Source of the DNA: an uncultured Dehalococcoidia bacterium
Lineage (GTDB): Bacteria > Chloroflexota > Dehalococcoidia > Lucifugimonadales > UBA1123
DNA length: 64,000 nt
Assembly: GCA_958296105.1 (NCBI GenBank)
Contig: OY282441.1
Location: 341,800-405,799 of the forward strand
Reading direction: 5' to 3'
Below are positions 29,569 through 37,984 of the stretch, one piece after another; the stretch's first letter is position 1, and the number at the start of each line of letters is the position of its first letter. Made by a program: the position numbers and the translations under genes. The notes under the pieces are model-generated. The model ran no database searches, had not been told where the DNA came from, and worked only from the letters and a program-made list of their open reading frames with translations.

Positions 29569-32500
29569 TCAGCGGCGGCTGTAAGTGTCCGGCGGCTCGA
29601 CACCGTAAAAGATCGAGTACTCGGAAACGACCTCGTCTTCCGAGCCTAACTTGGCCCACACTACAACTGTGTACACCCCTGCGCCGTATCGTCCGATGAC
29701 GTCCCCGATTTGAGCCTCGACTGAAAACCCCCGAATCATGTCCGCTCTCCAGTGAGTCGCTGTGATCCATGGAACGGTGATCGCCGCAGATGGCATAGAT
29801 TGACTTGCCTCTATCGCCGCCTGCTGATACCCACGGGATTCTGCTAGCGAGCGTGGCGCGGGAGTATCGGCTGGAATCCGATACGGGTCGAGGCAGGGAG
29901 AATAATCTTTTATGAACTCATCCGATGCCCAGTATTGATTTCCCGTGAGCGGAGGCCGCAGCGCCGCTGCCTGAATGCCAAGACCGTAACAGTACGTTAG
30001 CGATAACTGCCCTCTGGTAAGCGGCTTTGGCGGCGGATCGTAGTATATCTGCACTCCGAGATCTTCCTCATCATCCAGCCGCGCCCCGTTTTTGACAATC
30101 CCCGACATATGCAGAACACCGCCTTTGATGGATGGCAGGTTGTCGTACTCGACATAATCCCCCTCGAAATGCTGAACCGCCTCGAAGTTGTAACCATCCC
30201 ACGCGAGGCCGATATTTACCTTCTTGTGCGATGCCGTCAGAATGTTGCGACGGTGCCCGGGGCTGTTCATCAAACCCTGCATAGCTTGGCGAATCATCTG
30301 CCTGACATTCGTAAAGAGAGGGTCATACCCTTCATCGGATTTGGTGAGACAGTAATCTATGCTAGACCATCTCTGTCCTGTGGATTTTACGTATTCACCA
30401 ATGGATTGATGCACGTTCTCGCTATTGGACTGGTACCCGCCCGCCAGACTGTATCGCATATAAGGCTTCAGCCCGTCCATCCCCCAATGAGATGAGAAGC
30501 AGCCTTCCAGAGCCGCCTCCGCGTGCATCTGAGCCGCCGCGTTCGTCCCGAGAGTCACAGGCTCCAGACCCGCGCCTTCCCGCTCCGCGTTGATGAGTTG
30601 GATCATGTAAACCTTGTATTCCAGGTGTCTGAAGAATGGCGCGCCCGCAGATTTGGCTATTTCAACGAACCATGACGCGCTTACAATCTGCTTTGCGATT
30701 GCTTCATTGTCGTGTGCAATCTCTCCGAGAAGTCTAATTGCCTCCAGTTCTGTATATGTGATGCCGTCTGCGAACCAGTGCTGGTCGATCAGGGATAGTG
30801 TAAGCGTCTCATATACCGATGCCAGCGTGACCACTTCCTGAACGGCTCCCGTCTCCGATACTGTGATGCCGTCCATAACCCAGCTGATTTCTTCGATTGA
30901 TGCAGCCAGAGTAGGCTTGTTCTCCAACAGCCATGCGCCGTTTCTGAATTGAGCAAGCGAGAGTGGAACCGGCGTCGGAGTTCGGATGACATTGCGAGCC
31001 GCCGATGTCGGAACGAGCGTAGCCGTTGGCTGCGGCGTCTCCGTCGGCGTCGCGCTCGGGGCTACGGTAGCCGTTGGCTCGGGCGTCTCCGTAGGAGTAG
31101 CGGTCGGCTGCGCCGTTGGAGTCGGCATCAGTCGGACTACCGAGTCCGCCACCACGTCTATCGAAATCTCGGCCCGCGCGTCCGCCGCCATGAGCGTCAC
31201 AGTGTACTGTCCGGGAGAGAACTCCCTGGCGAACACGAACGACTCCGATTTGCCGACTTCGGGACTCGTGATGATCGCCACGAGCTCAGGCTCTCCGCCG
31301 TCTATGGACATGAGAAGTTCGATGAGACGTCCGCCTGTTCCATACACGTTGCCCACTCGCGCCGAGAAGTCCGCTGTCACCGTCCCGCCGCCGCTCGATA
31401 CGAACGACACTTCCACCTCGTCGATGCGGTAATCGGTCGGCAGTGGGGTAGGGGTATAAGTGGGGACCGGCGTAGGGGTGGCGGTTGGCGACGGTGTCGG
31501 AAGCGCGGTGGAAGTCGGCAGAGCCGTCGGTGTTGGCGTCACCGTCGGCGTCGCGGTCGGAGCGACCGTTCGCGTCGGCGTCGCTAATACCCGAACGACG
31601 ACAGGCGTCGGCGTCGGATCGGATCCGGGTTGGCTGAGGATGGCAATTACGCCCACGACGACGAATACCAACAGGAAGAACACCAGCGCCCCCCAGACCC
31701 AGCCCCTTCCTGCGCCTCCGCCCGTACTAGGCGATGGCGGACGTCCACCGCCATAGCCGCCCGTGCCGATGGTGATTCTTCTCGGCGGCTGGTGTCCGAT
31801 CCCGCCACTGCCAAACTGCCCCCGACTGGTGGCGTCTCTACGGACCACACTCCGACTCCCACCAGCGGCGGGTTCGAGCGGAGTTCCGATTCTTGAGTCG
31901 TCTGCTGAATTGCGCCGCGACCTTACGACGCGGCGGCACTTCGCGCACTTACACTCGGGCGGATGATCCTGTGTGGAGTCTTCTTGCGCCTCTGAATCTT
32001 TATCAGGCGCTTCTGAATCCGATACTGTGTCCGTGGGCGATGTTCGTTCAGCGATTCGCGCCCGTTCCTGCATACGGCGAAGTTTCTTCCGTCGTTCTTC
32101 GCAGCTGCTGCACGTGCAGCGGGGTGGATGCCCATAGTTCCAAGTATTAGTTGCGTCGTCATAGTGGATGGAGGAGCGCCTAGTCGCTGTGGAACCGCTC
32201 TCCGCCGGTCTTTCGAGTCGTTCTCTCGACGAACCGGATCCGGTTGTGTCCGACGAATCAGAACCCGTATCCGTCTCGTCTGTGTCTCTATCCGAATCAC
32301 GCCGTTCGCTGGACGAATCAGAACCCGTGTCCGTCTCGTCTGTGTCTCTATCCGAGTCACGCCGTTCGCTGGACGAATCAGAACCCGTATCCGTCTCGTC
32401 TGTGTCTATGTCCGAGTCACGCCGTTCGCTGGACGAATCAGAACCCGTGTCCGTCTCGTCTGTGTCTCTATCCGAGTCACGCCGTTCACTGGACGATTCA

Positions 32501-32736
32501 GAACCCGTGTCCGTCTCGCCTGTGTCTCTATCCGAGTCACGCCGTTCGCTGGACGAATCAGAACCCGTGTCCGTCTCGCCTGTGCCTATGTCCGAGTCAC
32601 GCCGTTCGCTGAGCGAATCAGAACCCGTGTCCGTCTCGCGTCGCTTCTGCTCCCGTCGTAACCGTCTCTGCTCTTGGCAGCGGTCGCACGTACACGCGGG
32701 TGGATGGCTGTAATACCACTTGGGCCGACTAGACAC
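29569..32736 (-). CDS. multidomain membrane protein: zinc knuckles, 20-residue repeats, CAP domain
   Basis: 1055 residues. Three short H-x3-C-x-C-x2-C knuckles (HPPACTCDRC 11-20, HPPRCTCSSC 203-212, HPPECKCAKC 258-267) precede a single membrane helix (about 346-367). A 20-residue acidic/basic repeat of the form ETDTGSDSSSERRDSDRDTD fills 34-160. Outside the membrane come Thr-Pro linkers, a beta-sandwich region (436-536), helical repeats marked by WxxDGIT (620, 654) and a CAP/SCP-PR1 domain (about 708-865) with NAEREGAGLEP, SENV and SPGHRRNIL. The start is GTG at 32736. Zinc binding inside and a CAP domain outside suggest a sensor or envelope protein. The domain families are individually plausible, but I know no protein of this full layout. 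Confidence 0.85.
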   Translation of the reverse strand: MSSRPKWYYSHPPACTCDRCQEQRRLRREQKRRETDTGSDSLSERRDSDIGTGETDTGSDSSSERRDSDRDTGETDTGSESSSERRDSDRDTDETDTGSDSSSERRDSDIDTDETDTGSDSSSERRDSDRDTDETDTGSDSSSERRDSDRDTDETDTGSDSSDTTGSGSSRERLERPAESGSTATRRSSIHYDDATNTWNYGHPPRCTCSSCEERRKKLRRMQERARIAERTSPTDTVSDSEAPDKDSEAQEDSTQDHPPECKCAKCRRVVRSRRNSADDSRIGTPLEPAAGGSRSVVRRDATSRGQFGSGGIGHQPPRRITIGTGGYGGGRPPSPSTGGGAGRGWVWGALVFFLLVFVVVGVIAILSQPGSDPTPTPVVVRVLATPTRTVAPTATPTVTPTPTALPTSTALPTPSPTATPTPVPTYTPTPLPTDYRIDEVEVSFVSSGGGTVTADFSARVGNVYGTGGRLIELLMSIDGGEPELVAIITSPEVGKSESFVFAREFSPGQYTVTLMAADARAEISIDVVADSVVRLMPTPTAQPTATPTETPEPTATVAPSATPTETPQPTATLVPTSAARNVIRTPTPVPLSLAQFRNGAWLLENKPTLAASIEEISWVMDGITVSETGAVQEVVTLASVYETLTLSLIDQHWFADGITYTELEAIRLLGEIAHDNEAIAKQIVSASWFVEIAKSAGAPFFRHLEYKVYMIQLINAEREGAGLEPVTLGTNAAAQMHAEAALEGCFSSHWGMDGLKPYMRYSLAGGYQSNSENVHQSIGEYVKSTGQRWSSIDYCLTKSDEGYDPLFTNVRQMIRQAMQGLMNSPGHRRNILTASHKKVNIGLAWDGYNFEAVQHFEGDYVEYDNLPSIKGGVLHMSGIVKNGARLDDEEDLGVQIYYDPPPKPLTRGQLSLTYCYGLGIQAAALRPPLTGNQYWASDEFIKDYSPCLDPYRIPADTPAPRSLAESRGYQQAAIEASQSMPSAAITVPWITATHWRADMIRGFSVEAQIGDVIGRYGAGVYTVVVWAKLGSEDEVVSEYSIFYGVEPPDTYSRR
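32257..32637 (-). repeat. 60-bp tandem repeat (about 6.3 units)
   Basis: Near-perfect 60-bp units encode the 20-residue ETDTGSDSS-ERRDSD repeat of the CAP-domain protein. Neighbouring units differ by only a few bases, so the array probably changes length readily. Confidence 0.93.
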
Positions 32737-32791
32737 TGCCGTTGCCCCGCTCTGTCTGAGATATATTCATGTTCTGCGCGTAGCGATGGGA

Positions 32792-32887
32792 TTATATCCT
32801 ATGAGACGACACGCCGCCCCCCTCGTTGCACCTCGCGCACGTACACGCCGGAGGATGATCGTAGTACCAGTTGGGCCTACCAGCCAC
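32792..32887 (-). CDS. 31-residue zinc-knuckle satellite ORF
   Basis: A GTG start with GGGAGGGA 8 nt upstream opens a 31-codon ORF containing RPNWYYDHPPACTCARC. This is nearly the same as residues 4-20 of the 1055-residue protein downstream (RPKWYYSHPPACTCDRC). The ORF ends at TAA 55 bp before that gene's start. It is either a free-standing single zinc-knuckle peptide or the remnant of a duplicated 5' end. The strong ribosome-binding site favours translation; the short length and unrelated C-terminal 10 residues favour a remnant. Confidence 0.5.
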   Translation of the reverse strand: MAGRPNWYYDHPPACTCARCNEGGGVSSHRI

Positions 32888-32994
32888 TAATCTCGTCCCT
32901 CCCGCTCAAAACGACTGCGCCCGACAGAGCGCATCGTCGGAGATTGTATCCAAGCCGCGACCGCCGATGACCCTCGCTCTCCGCTCACTTCTCA

Positions 32995-33828
32995 TCACAC
33001 CTCCCACCAGATCACCCCCTGCCGAACCGGCCTCGACCCGCGTATCCGATAGCCGTCGCCAGCCCGTTCGAGATGGTCCTCGATGCAGTCCTCCAGCCTG
33101 CGCCGCGCGTCTGCGTCGTCGCCGATGAACAGCCTGCTGGCGACCTCGTCCGTCGCCGCGTCTGTGGTCTCGAACGTCTGCGGCGCGGACGGCGTGAGCA
33201 TCTTGACGTTCGGGTAGACGTCCATCTCCCACAGCGCGTTGACCAGCTCCGGCAGCGCGGGCAAGTTCACTCTCCGCTCACCGTATACAGGCTCCCACAG
33301 CGGCGCGACCCCAGCCTGCGGCGAGTCCACGAACGACACCAGAGCCACCTTCTCCCTCGCGTGGGCGATCAGCTTCTCGATGAACGGGCGAATGTCCGCC
33401 ACCCCGTACACCACGTGCGAGCAGAGCGCGACATCCGCCGCCTCCACGTCTGCCGATTCCCATTCCGAATACACGTCCGAGACGTTCGACACGCCCGCCT
33501 CGCGCACCGCCTCGCGCAGCTGCGCCAGCATCGACCCGGACGGATCGACCACCGTCACGCCAGCGCACCCGAGCGCCAGCGCCACCGCGAACCTCCCAGC
33601 GCCGCCGCCCACGTCCAGGACTGTCGAATCCCGCCCAACCAGATCCGCAATCGCATTCAGCGCCTCGTCATCCGTCCTGCGCGGATCGGCCCTGAACGCC
33701 GTCGCCAGGCCGCGCCAGAAGTCGCCCCGCTTCGCCGCCTCGTCCATCACCGAGCGAGACTGCGCATGATGCGACTCCACGCGCCCCCGCCATCTCTCCG
33801 CCGCCGATTTTTCACTGCCAGAACCCAT
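32995..33828 (-). CDS. class I SAM-dependent methyltransferase
   Basis: About 277 residues. SAM-binding motif I is VLDVGGGAGRFAV near residue 80, motif II has VVDPSGSML, and motif IV is ALCSHVVYG near 140. The N-terminus is charged and helical. An ATG at 33828 is preceded by GGAGGAGAGG; an upstream ATG at 33852 would add 8 residues and lies before that site. The substrate is unknown. The gene is isolated on the minus strand between the zinc-knuckle ORF and the divergent DUF1501 gene. Confidence 0.88.
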   Translation of the reverse strand: MGSGSEKSAAERWRGRVESHHAQSRSVMDEAAKRGDFWRGLATAFRADPRRTDDEALNAIADLVGRDSTVLDVGGGAGRFAVALALGCAGVTVVDPSGSMLAQLREAVREAGVSNVSDVYSEWESADVEAADVALCSHVVYGVADIRPFIEKLIAHAREKVALVSFVDSPQAGVAPLWEPVYGERRVNLPALPELVNALWEMDVYPNVKMLTPSAPQTFETTDAATDEVASRLFIGDDADARRRLEDCIEDHLERAGDGYRIRGSRPVRQGVIWWEV

Positions 33829-34047
33829 GAATGCCTCTCCTCCGTTCGCCATTGCAGATTCACGTTATGCTTAGGATATACTGCTCCAACGCCCTTGACA
33901 CCCCCGACTGTTCCGCCCCCGACAGCCCATGTCATCCATGTCCATCCACTGGAAACTTCACCGCAAACACTTGCATTCACAAGCCAGAAGTAGTAGATTC
34001 TGAGTAGTAAAATTCCCTAACTTGCAACTCGTCATAGGGAGCGTTTC

Positions 34048-35187
34048 ATGGCTTCGCAGAATGGCAACCACAAGAAGGCCTTGGTCGTGCTTCAGCTGTC
34101 CGGGGGGAATGACACGCTGAATACGGTCATGCCCTACAACGACGGGCTGTACTTCGACTATCGGCAGACCGTCAGACTGGATCCGGACAAGGTGCATCCG
34201 ATCAGCGAAGACCTAGCCTTCAACCCCAGCATGGGGCCGGTCAAGCGCCTTTGGGACGAGGGCAAGGTTGCCGTAATCAACGGCATCGGCTATCCCAATC
34301 CGAACCGCTCGCACTTCCGATCCATGGACATCTGGCACACCGCAATGCCGGACGATATCGGCACAGAGGGCTGGCTGGGCCTCGCCACCCGCGAGCTGGA
34401 CCCGCACGGCGAAAACGTTCTGACTGCGGTCAACTTTGGGCGCGGCCTGCCCCGAGCGCTAGGCGTGCGCGGCGTCCCCGTCGCCTCCGTGGGCAACCTC
34501 GAAACCTACGGACTCTTCCCAGACGTCCAAGACGAGTTCATGCGCAAGTACGCACTCGAAGCCTTCGCCAAGATGTACGGCGGCGGGCAGGGGCGCGATC
34601 AGGTCATGGACTTCCTCGGACAGACTGGCACGGACGCCCTCAAGGGCGCGGACATCCTCCGAACCGCCCCCGCACAGTACCAGTCCTCCATCGAGTACGC
34701 CGCCAACCCGATCGCCCAGAGCCTCAAGAGCGTCGCCCAAGTGCTGTTCGCAGAGCTCGGCACGCGCATCTTCTACACCCAGCACGGCAGCTTCGACACC
34801 CACTCCGGCGAGCTGATCAGCCACGCCAAGCTGTGGGACGAAGTCGCCGGCGCGATAGGAGACTTCTACGACGACCTCAGAGAACACGGGCGCGAAGACG
34901 ATGTGGCCATCCTGGTATTCTCCGAATTCGGAAGGCGCATCAAGGACAACGGCTCCGGAAGCGACCACGGCTCCGGCGGCAGCGCGTTCGTCATCGGCGG
35001 ACAGGTCAACGGCGGACTATACGGCGAGTACCCCTCGCTCGCGCCCGACTTGCAGCTCGAAGGCGACCTCCACTTCAACAACGACTTCCGCATGACCTAC
35101 GCCACGCTGCTAGACCGCTGGTTCGGCATAGACCCCGAACCCATCGTCAACGGCCGCTTCGAGCAGCTCGACCTGCTGCCGGCTTAG
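34048..35187 (+). CDS. DUF1501 domain-containing protein
   Basis: A 379-residue protein of the DUF1501 (sulfatase/phosphatase-like) family. Typical sequences are VVLQLSGGNDTLNTVMPY at residue 13, NRSHFRSMDIWHT near 87, TQHGSFDTHSGE near 245 and LVFSEFGRRIKDN near 288. Most relatives carry a Tat signal; none is visible here, so this one may stay in the cytosol. A GGGAG site precedes the ATG. It is followed by a DUF1800 gene, its usual partner, and an NHL-repeat gene. The pair is widespread but its reaction is not established. Confidence 0.9.
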   Translation: MASQNGNHKKALVVLQLSGGNDTLNTVMPYNDGLYFDYRQTVRLDPDKVHPISEDLAFNPSMGPVKRLWDEGKVAVINGIGYPNPNRSHFRSMDIWHTAMPDDIGTEGWLGLATRELDPHGENVLTAVNFGRGLPRALGVRGVPVASVGNLETYGLFPDVQDEFMRKYALEAFAKMYGGGQGRDQVMDFLGQTGTDALKGADILRTAPAQYQSSIEYAANPIAQSLKSVAQVLFAELGTRIFYTQHGSFDTHSGELISHAKLWDEVAGAIGDFYDDLREHGREDDVAILVFSEFGRRIKDNGSGSDHGSGGSAFVIGGQVNGGLYGEYPSLAPDLQLEGDLHFNNDFRMTYATLLDRWFGIDPEPIVNGRFEQLDLLPA

Positions 35188-35267
35188 CGCATACCTGACA
35201 TGACCCATCCCTCGATCCACTTTCGAGGGACGTAATCGAAAAGAAACCGAGTACGAACAGCAACCAG

Positions 35268-35340
35268 CCGCCCCCCTCTCTCGGAGAGAGAAAGTTGGGC
35301 TGAGGACGAGAGAATATCCCCTCAGCCCAACCTTCAGGAG
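35268..35340. repeat. palindromic intergenic element before the DUF1800 gene
   Basis: CCCTCTCTCGGAGAGAG forms a short palindrome, and GGGCTGAGGA...TCCTCAGCCC-like arms with AAGTTGGGCTGAGG and CCTCAGCCCAACCTT form a second, longer inverted repeat. The second hairpin ends about 10 bp before the DUF1800 start and could affect its translation or act as a processed spacer. It resembles the palindrome clusters elsewhere in the window. Confidence 0.6.
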
Positions 35341-35344
35341 TACG

Positions 35345-36757
35345 ATGCAGATGACGACCACCGACATTGCCCTGATGGCCCACCTGATGCGCCGCGCCGG
35401 ATTCGGAGCTACCCGCGAAGAGCTGGAAGAGAAGGCTGCCAGAGGATACGAGAACGTAGTAGAGGATCTGCTCCACCCGACAGGGGACAGCGGCAGACTC
35501 CCGGACGACCTGATCCGCAGGTACCACGTCGACCAGTCCGAGCTTCGACAGCTAGACGGCGCCGGCGCCTACTGGATATACCAGATGATCACCACCAGCC
35601 ACCCTCTCGAAGAGAAGCTGGCGCTGTTCTGGCACAGCCTGTTCGCCACCGGATACTCCAAGCTCAACCAGGCGCGCGCGCTGCTCAACCAGATAGACAT
35701 GTTCAAGCGCGTCGGCTTCGGCAGCTTCAGAGACGTCCTCGTAGAGCTGTCCAAAGACCCTGCCATGATCATCTGGCTGGATAACAACGACAACCACGAC
35801 GGCGCCATCAACGAGAACTACGGCAGAGAGCTGCTCGAACTCTTCTCCATGGGAATCGGCAACTACACCGAGGACGACATCAAGGAGGCGTCCCGCGCCT
35901 TCACCGGCTGGACGCTCAAGAACGCCGAATACATGTCCATGCGCGCCATGAAGGACTCGATCTGGCCCTATGGCCGCATCGCTTGGCACTTCGAGTTCCG
36001 CGAGCAAGACCACGACGAGGAGGAGAAGGAGTTCCTCGGCGAGCGCGGAGCGTTCGGCGGAGACGAAGTAGTCGACATAATCTGCAAGCAAGACGCCACC
36101 GCCAGGTTCGTCTGCACGCGCCTGTTCCAGTTCTTCGCCGCCGACGAGATAGACGAAGCGGGCGAGCGAGCCATAGAGCAGATGATGGCATCGTACTTCG
36201 AGTCAGACTACGAGATACGCTCCGTCCTGCGAACCCTGTTCAACTCCGACTACTTCAAGGGCGGAGGCTCCAGATACGCCAGAGTCAAGGCCCCCGTCGA
36301 AACCGTAGTCGGCGCGGTCAAAATGGCAGGCTCGTACAGACAGCCCACGCTCGGAGTCAACCAGCTCGCCAACCAGGCGTTCTTCATGGGGCAGGGCCTG
36401 TTGCAGCCTCCGACGGTAGAGGGGTGGCACGAAGGCGTAGAGTGGATAGACAGCGGCTCGCTCGTCGAGCGCGTCAACTTCGCCGCCAAAGAGCTGGGAG
36501 ACCCCTCCAACCCCGGCGTCCGCGCCATTGCCGAGAGGCTCGCGCGAGACGGCGGACATCGCCAATCACCCGATCAGCTGGTCGACGGCTGCCTAGACCT
36601 GATGGGGCCGATACAGGTCGAAGACCGCACCCGCGAGGCGATAGTCGAATTCGCCTCCCAGTACGGCGACCTAGACCTAGATGAGGACGACTCCGTAAAC
36701 GCAGTCGCCAGCGTCATGCGCCTCATAGCCTCTTCGAGGGAATACCAGCTGGCATAG
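35345..36757 (+). CDS. DUF1800 domain-containing protein
   Basis: A 470-residue protein of the DUF1800 family. It shows HLMRRAGFGATREELE near residue 12, the family hallmark NENYGRELLELFSMGIGNYTE near 157 and SRAFTGWTL near 185. Late sequences FFMGQGLLQPPTVEGW near 345 are also typical. No signal peptide is seen. Together with the upstream DUF1501 gene it forms the common two-gene module; the function is unknown, although such pairs are frequent in environmental bacteria with large exported proteomes. AGGAG lies about 8 nt before the ATG. Confidence 0.9.
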   Translation: MQMTTTDIALMAHLMRRAGFGATREELEEKAARGYENVVEDLLHPTGDSGRLPDDLIRRYHVDQSELRQLDGAGAYWIYQMITTSHPLEEKLALFWHSLFATGYSKLNQARALLNQIDMFKRVGFGSFRDVLVELSKDPAMIIWLDNNDNHDGAINENYGRELLELFSMGIGNYTEDDIKEASRAFTGWTLKNAEYMSMRAMKDSIWPYGRIAWHFEFREQDHDEEEKEFLGERGAFGGDEVVDIICKQDATARFVCTRLFQFFAADEIDEAGERAIEQMMASYFESDYEIRSVLRTLFNSDYFKGGGSRYARVKAPVETVVGAVKMAGSYRQPTLGVNQLANQAFFMGQGLLQPPTVEGWHEGVEWIDSGSLVERVNFAAKELGDPSNPGVRAIAERLARDGGHRQSPDQLVDGCLDLMGPIQVEDRTREAIVEFASQYGDLDLDEDDSVNAVASVMRLIASSREYQLA

Positions 36758-36786
36758 CGGGGGGCTTCCACCTGCAAGAACAACGT

Positions 36787-36854
36787 AGATGGACAGGATA
36801 ACCAGGATGTCGTGACGCGGACAGTCTCGGCTATCCGACTTATCCTGTCCATCT
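36787..36854. repeat. 15-bp perfect inverted repeat
   Basis: AGATGGACAGGATAA (36787-36801) and its exact reverse complement (36840-36854) bracket 38 bp in the DUF1800-NHL spacer. GGACAGGAT-type phrases are seen in intergenic repeats of many environmental genomes. It could be a small non-autonomous element or an mRNA hairpin between the two genes. Confidence 0.8.
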
Positions 36855-36894
36855 TGCATATCTATCTGAAACCACCGAAGGCGGGGAGTGCAAC

Positions 36895-37938
36895 GTGACC
36901 ACCAGGGCCAGCGCGGCAGCGTCCATCGAATACCTCAAGACCATCGGCATAGTCAACAACGGCAACAACGGGCGCGGCTTCGCCAACCCATACGATATCG
37001 CCTTCCAGCCCGATGGCCGCATCTTCGTCCTCAACCGCTGCGACCCCGCGCGCGCATCGGCAATCCGCGTGGGCGTGTGCAACCTCGACGAGGACTACCT
37101 CTACGAGTTCGGCAACGGGTACGGCGACGGCGACGGACAGTTCGTCTGGCCCGTCGCCATGGCGTTCCACGAAGACAAGCTCTACGTCACGGACGAGTAC
37201 AACAACCGCGTCACCGTGTTCGACGCCGACGGCGAATTCGTATCCCACTGGGGCGAGGCCGGATCCGAACCCGGACAGCTCGACGGCCCAGCCGGTATCG
37301 CCATAGCGGAGGATGCCACTCTATATATAGCCGACCAGCACAACAACCGCATCCAGCGCTTCACCGCAGACGGCGAGCTGGTATCCCACTGGGGCGAGGC
37401 CGGATCGGGCGACGGTCAGTTCGACCTCCCCTGGGGAGTCGGAATCGGCCCAGACTCTTCCATCTACGTCGCCGACTGGCGCAACGACCGCGTGCAGAAA
37501 TTCTCTCCCGACGGAGACTACCTCAGCGCCTTCGGACACTCCGGCGGCGGAGACGGCCAGCTGAGCAGGCCGTCCGGCGTCGCGGTGGACACGTCCGGCA
37601 TGGTGTACGTATCCGACTGGGGAAACGAGCGCGTTCAGGTATTCGACCCTGACGGCAGCCACGCTGCCACCCTCAAGGGCCAGGCCACACTCTCATCTTG
37701 GGCAAAAGACTACTTCTCCGCCAACCCGGACGAGTGGGCTGTCCGAGAAATTTCCGAGCTCGAACCGGGGCAGCTGCCGGAACACCTCCAGACCCCATAC
37801 CACACCTCATCGCAGATCGAACCCTACTTCTGGGGACCCGTATCCGTCCGCCTCGACCACGAAAGCCGCCTCTACGTGGTGGAAACCAACCGCCACCGCT
37901 TCCAAGTGTACGGGAAGGGGTTGTACCGGAAGGGGTAG
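36895..37938 (+). CDS. NHL-repeat beta-propeller protein
   Basis: A 347-residue six-bladed propeller of NHL repeats, beginning at a GTG preceded by GGGGAG. Repeats such as FANPYDIAFQPDGRIFVLN, WPVAMAFHEDKLYVTDEYNN and WGVGIGPDSSIYVADWRNDR recur about every 45 residues. Such propellers bind proteins or ligands; no enzyme domain is attached. The last 16 codons (YVVETNRHRFQVYGKG) are duplicated at 39838-39889, where they end immediately at a stop codon. Here a 15-bp duplication adds LYRKG, so the original end was probably the shorter one. Confidence 0.88.
   Translation: MTTRASAAASIEYLKTIGIVNNGNNGRGFANPYDIAFQPDGRIFVLNRCDPARASAIRVGVCNLDEDYLYEFGNGYGDGDGQFVWPVAMAFHEDKLYVTDEYNNRVTVFDADGEFVSHWGEAGSEPGQLDGPAGIAIAEDATLYIADQHNNRIQRFTADGELVSHWGEAGSGDGQFDLPWGVGIGPDSSIYVADWRNDRVQKFSPDGDYLSAFGHSGGGDGQLSRPSGVAVDTSGMVYVSDWGNERVQVFDPDGSHAATLKGQATLSSWAKDYFSANPDEWAVREISELEPGQLPEHLQTPYHTSSQIEPYFWGPVSVRLDHESRLYVVETNRHRFQVYGKGLYRKG
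37872..37938 (+). repeat. NHL 3'-end direct repeat, copy A
   Basis: About 49 bp at 37872-37920 match 39838-39886 with a single difference. Copy A is the natural end of the NHL gene with an extra 15-bp internal duplication before the stop. The two copies bracket the first DUF262 gene. Confidence 0.9.
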
Positions 37939-37984
37939 GGGGCTTAAAATACAAGGTGGATGATCAAGCAGAGGAGACTATCAG

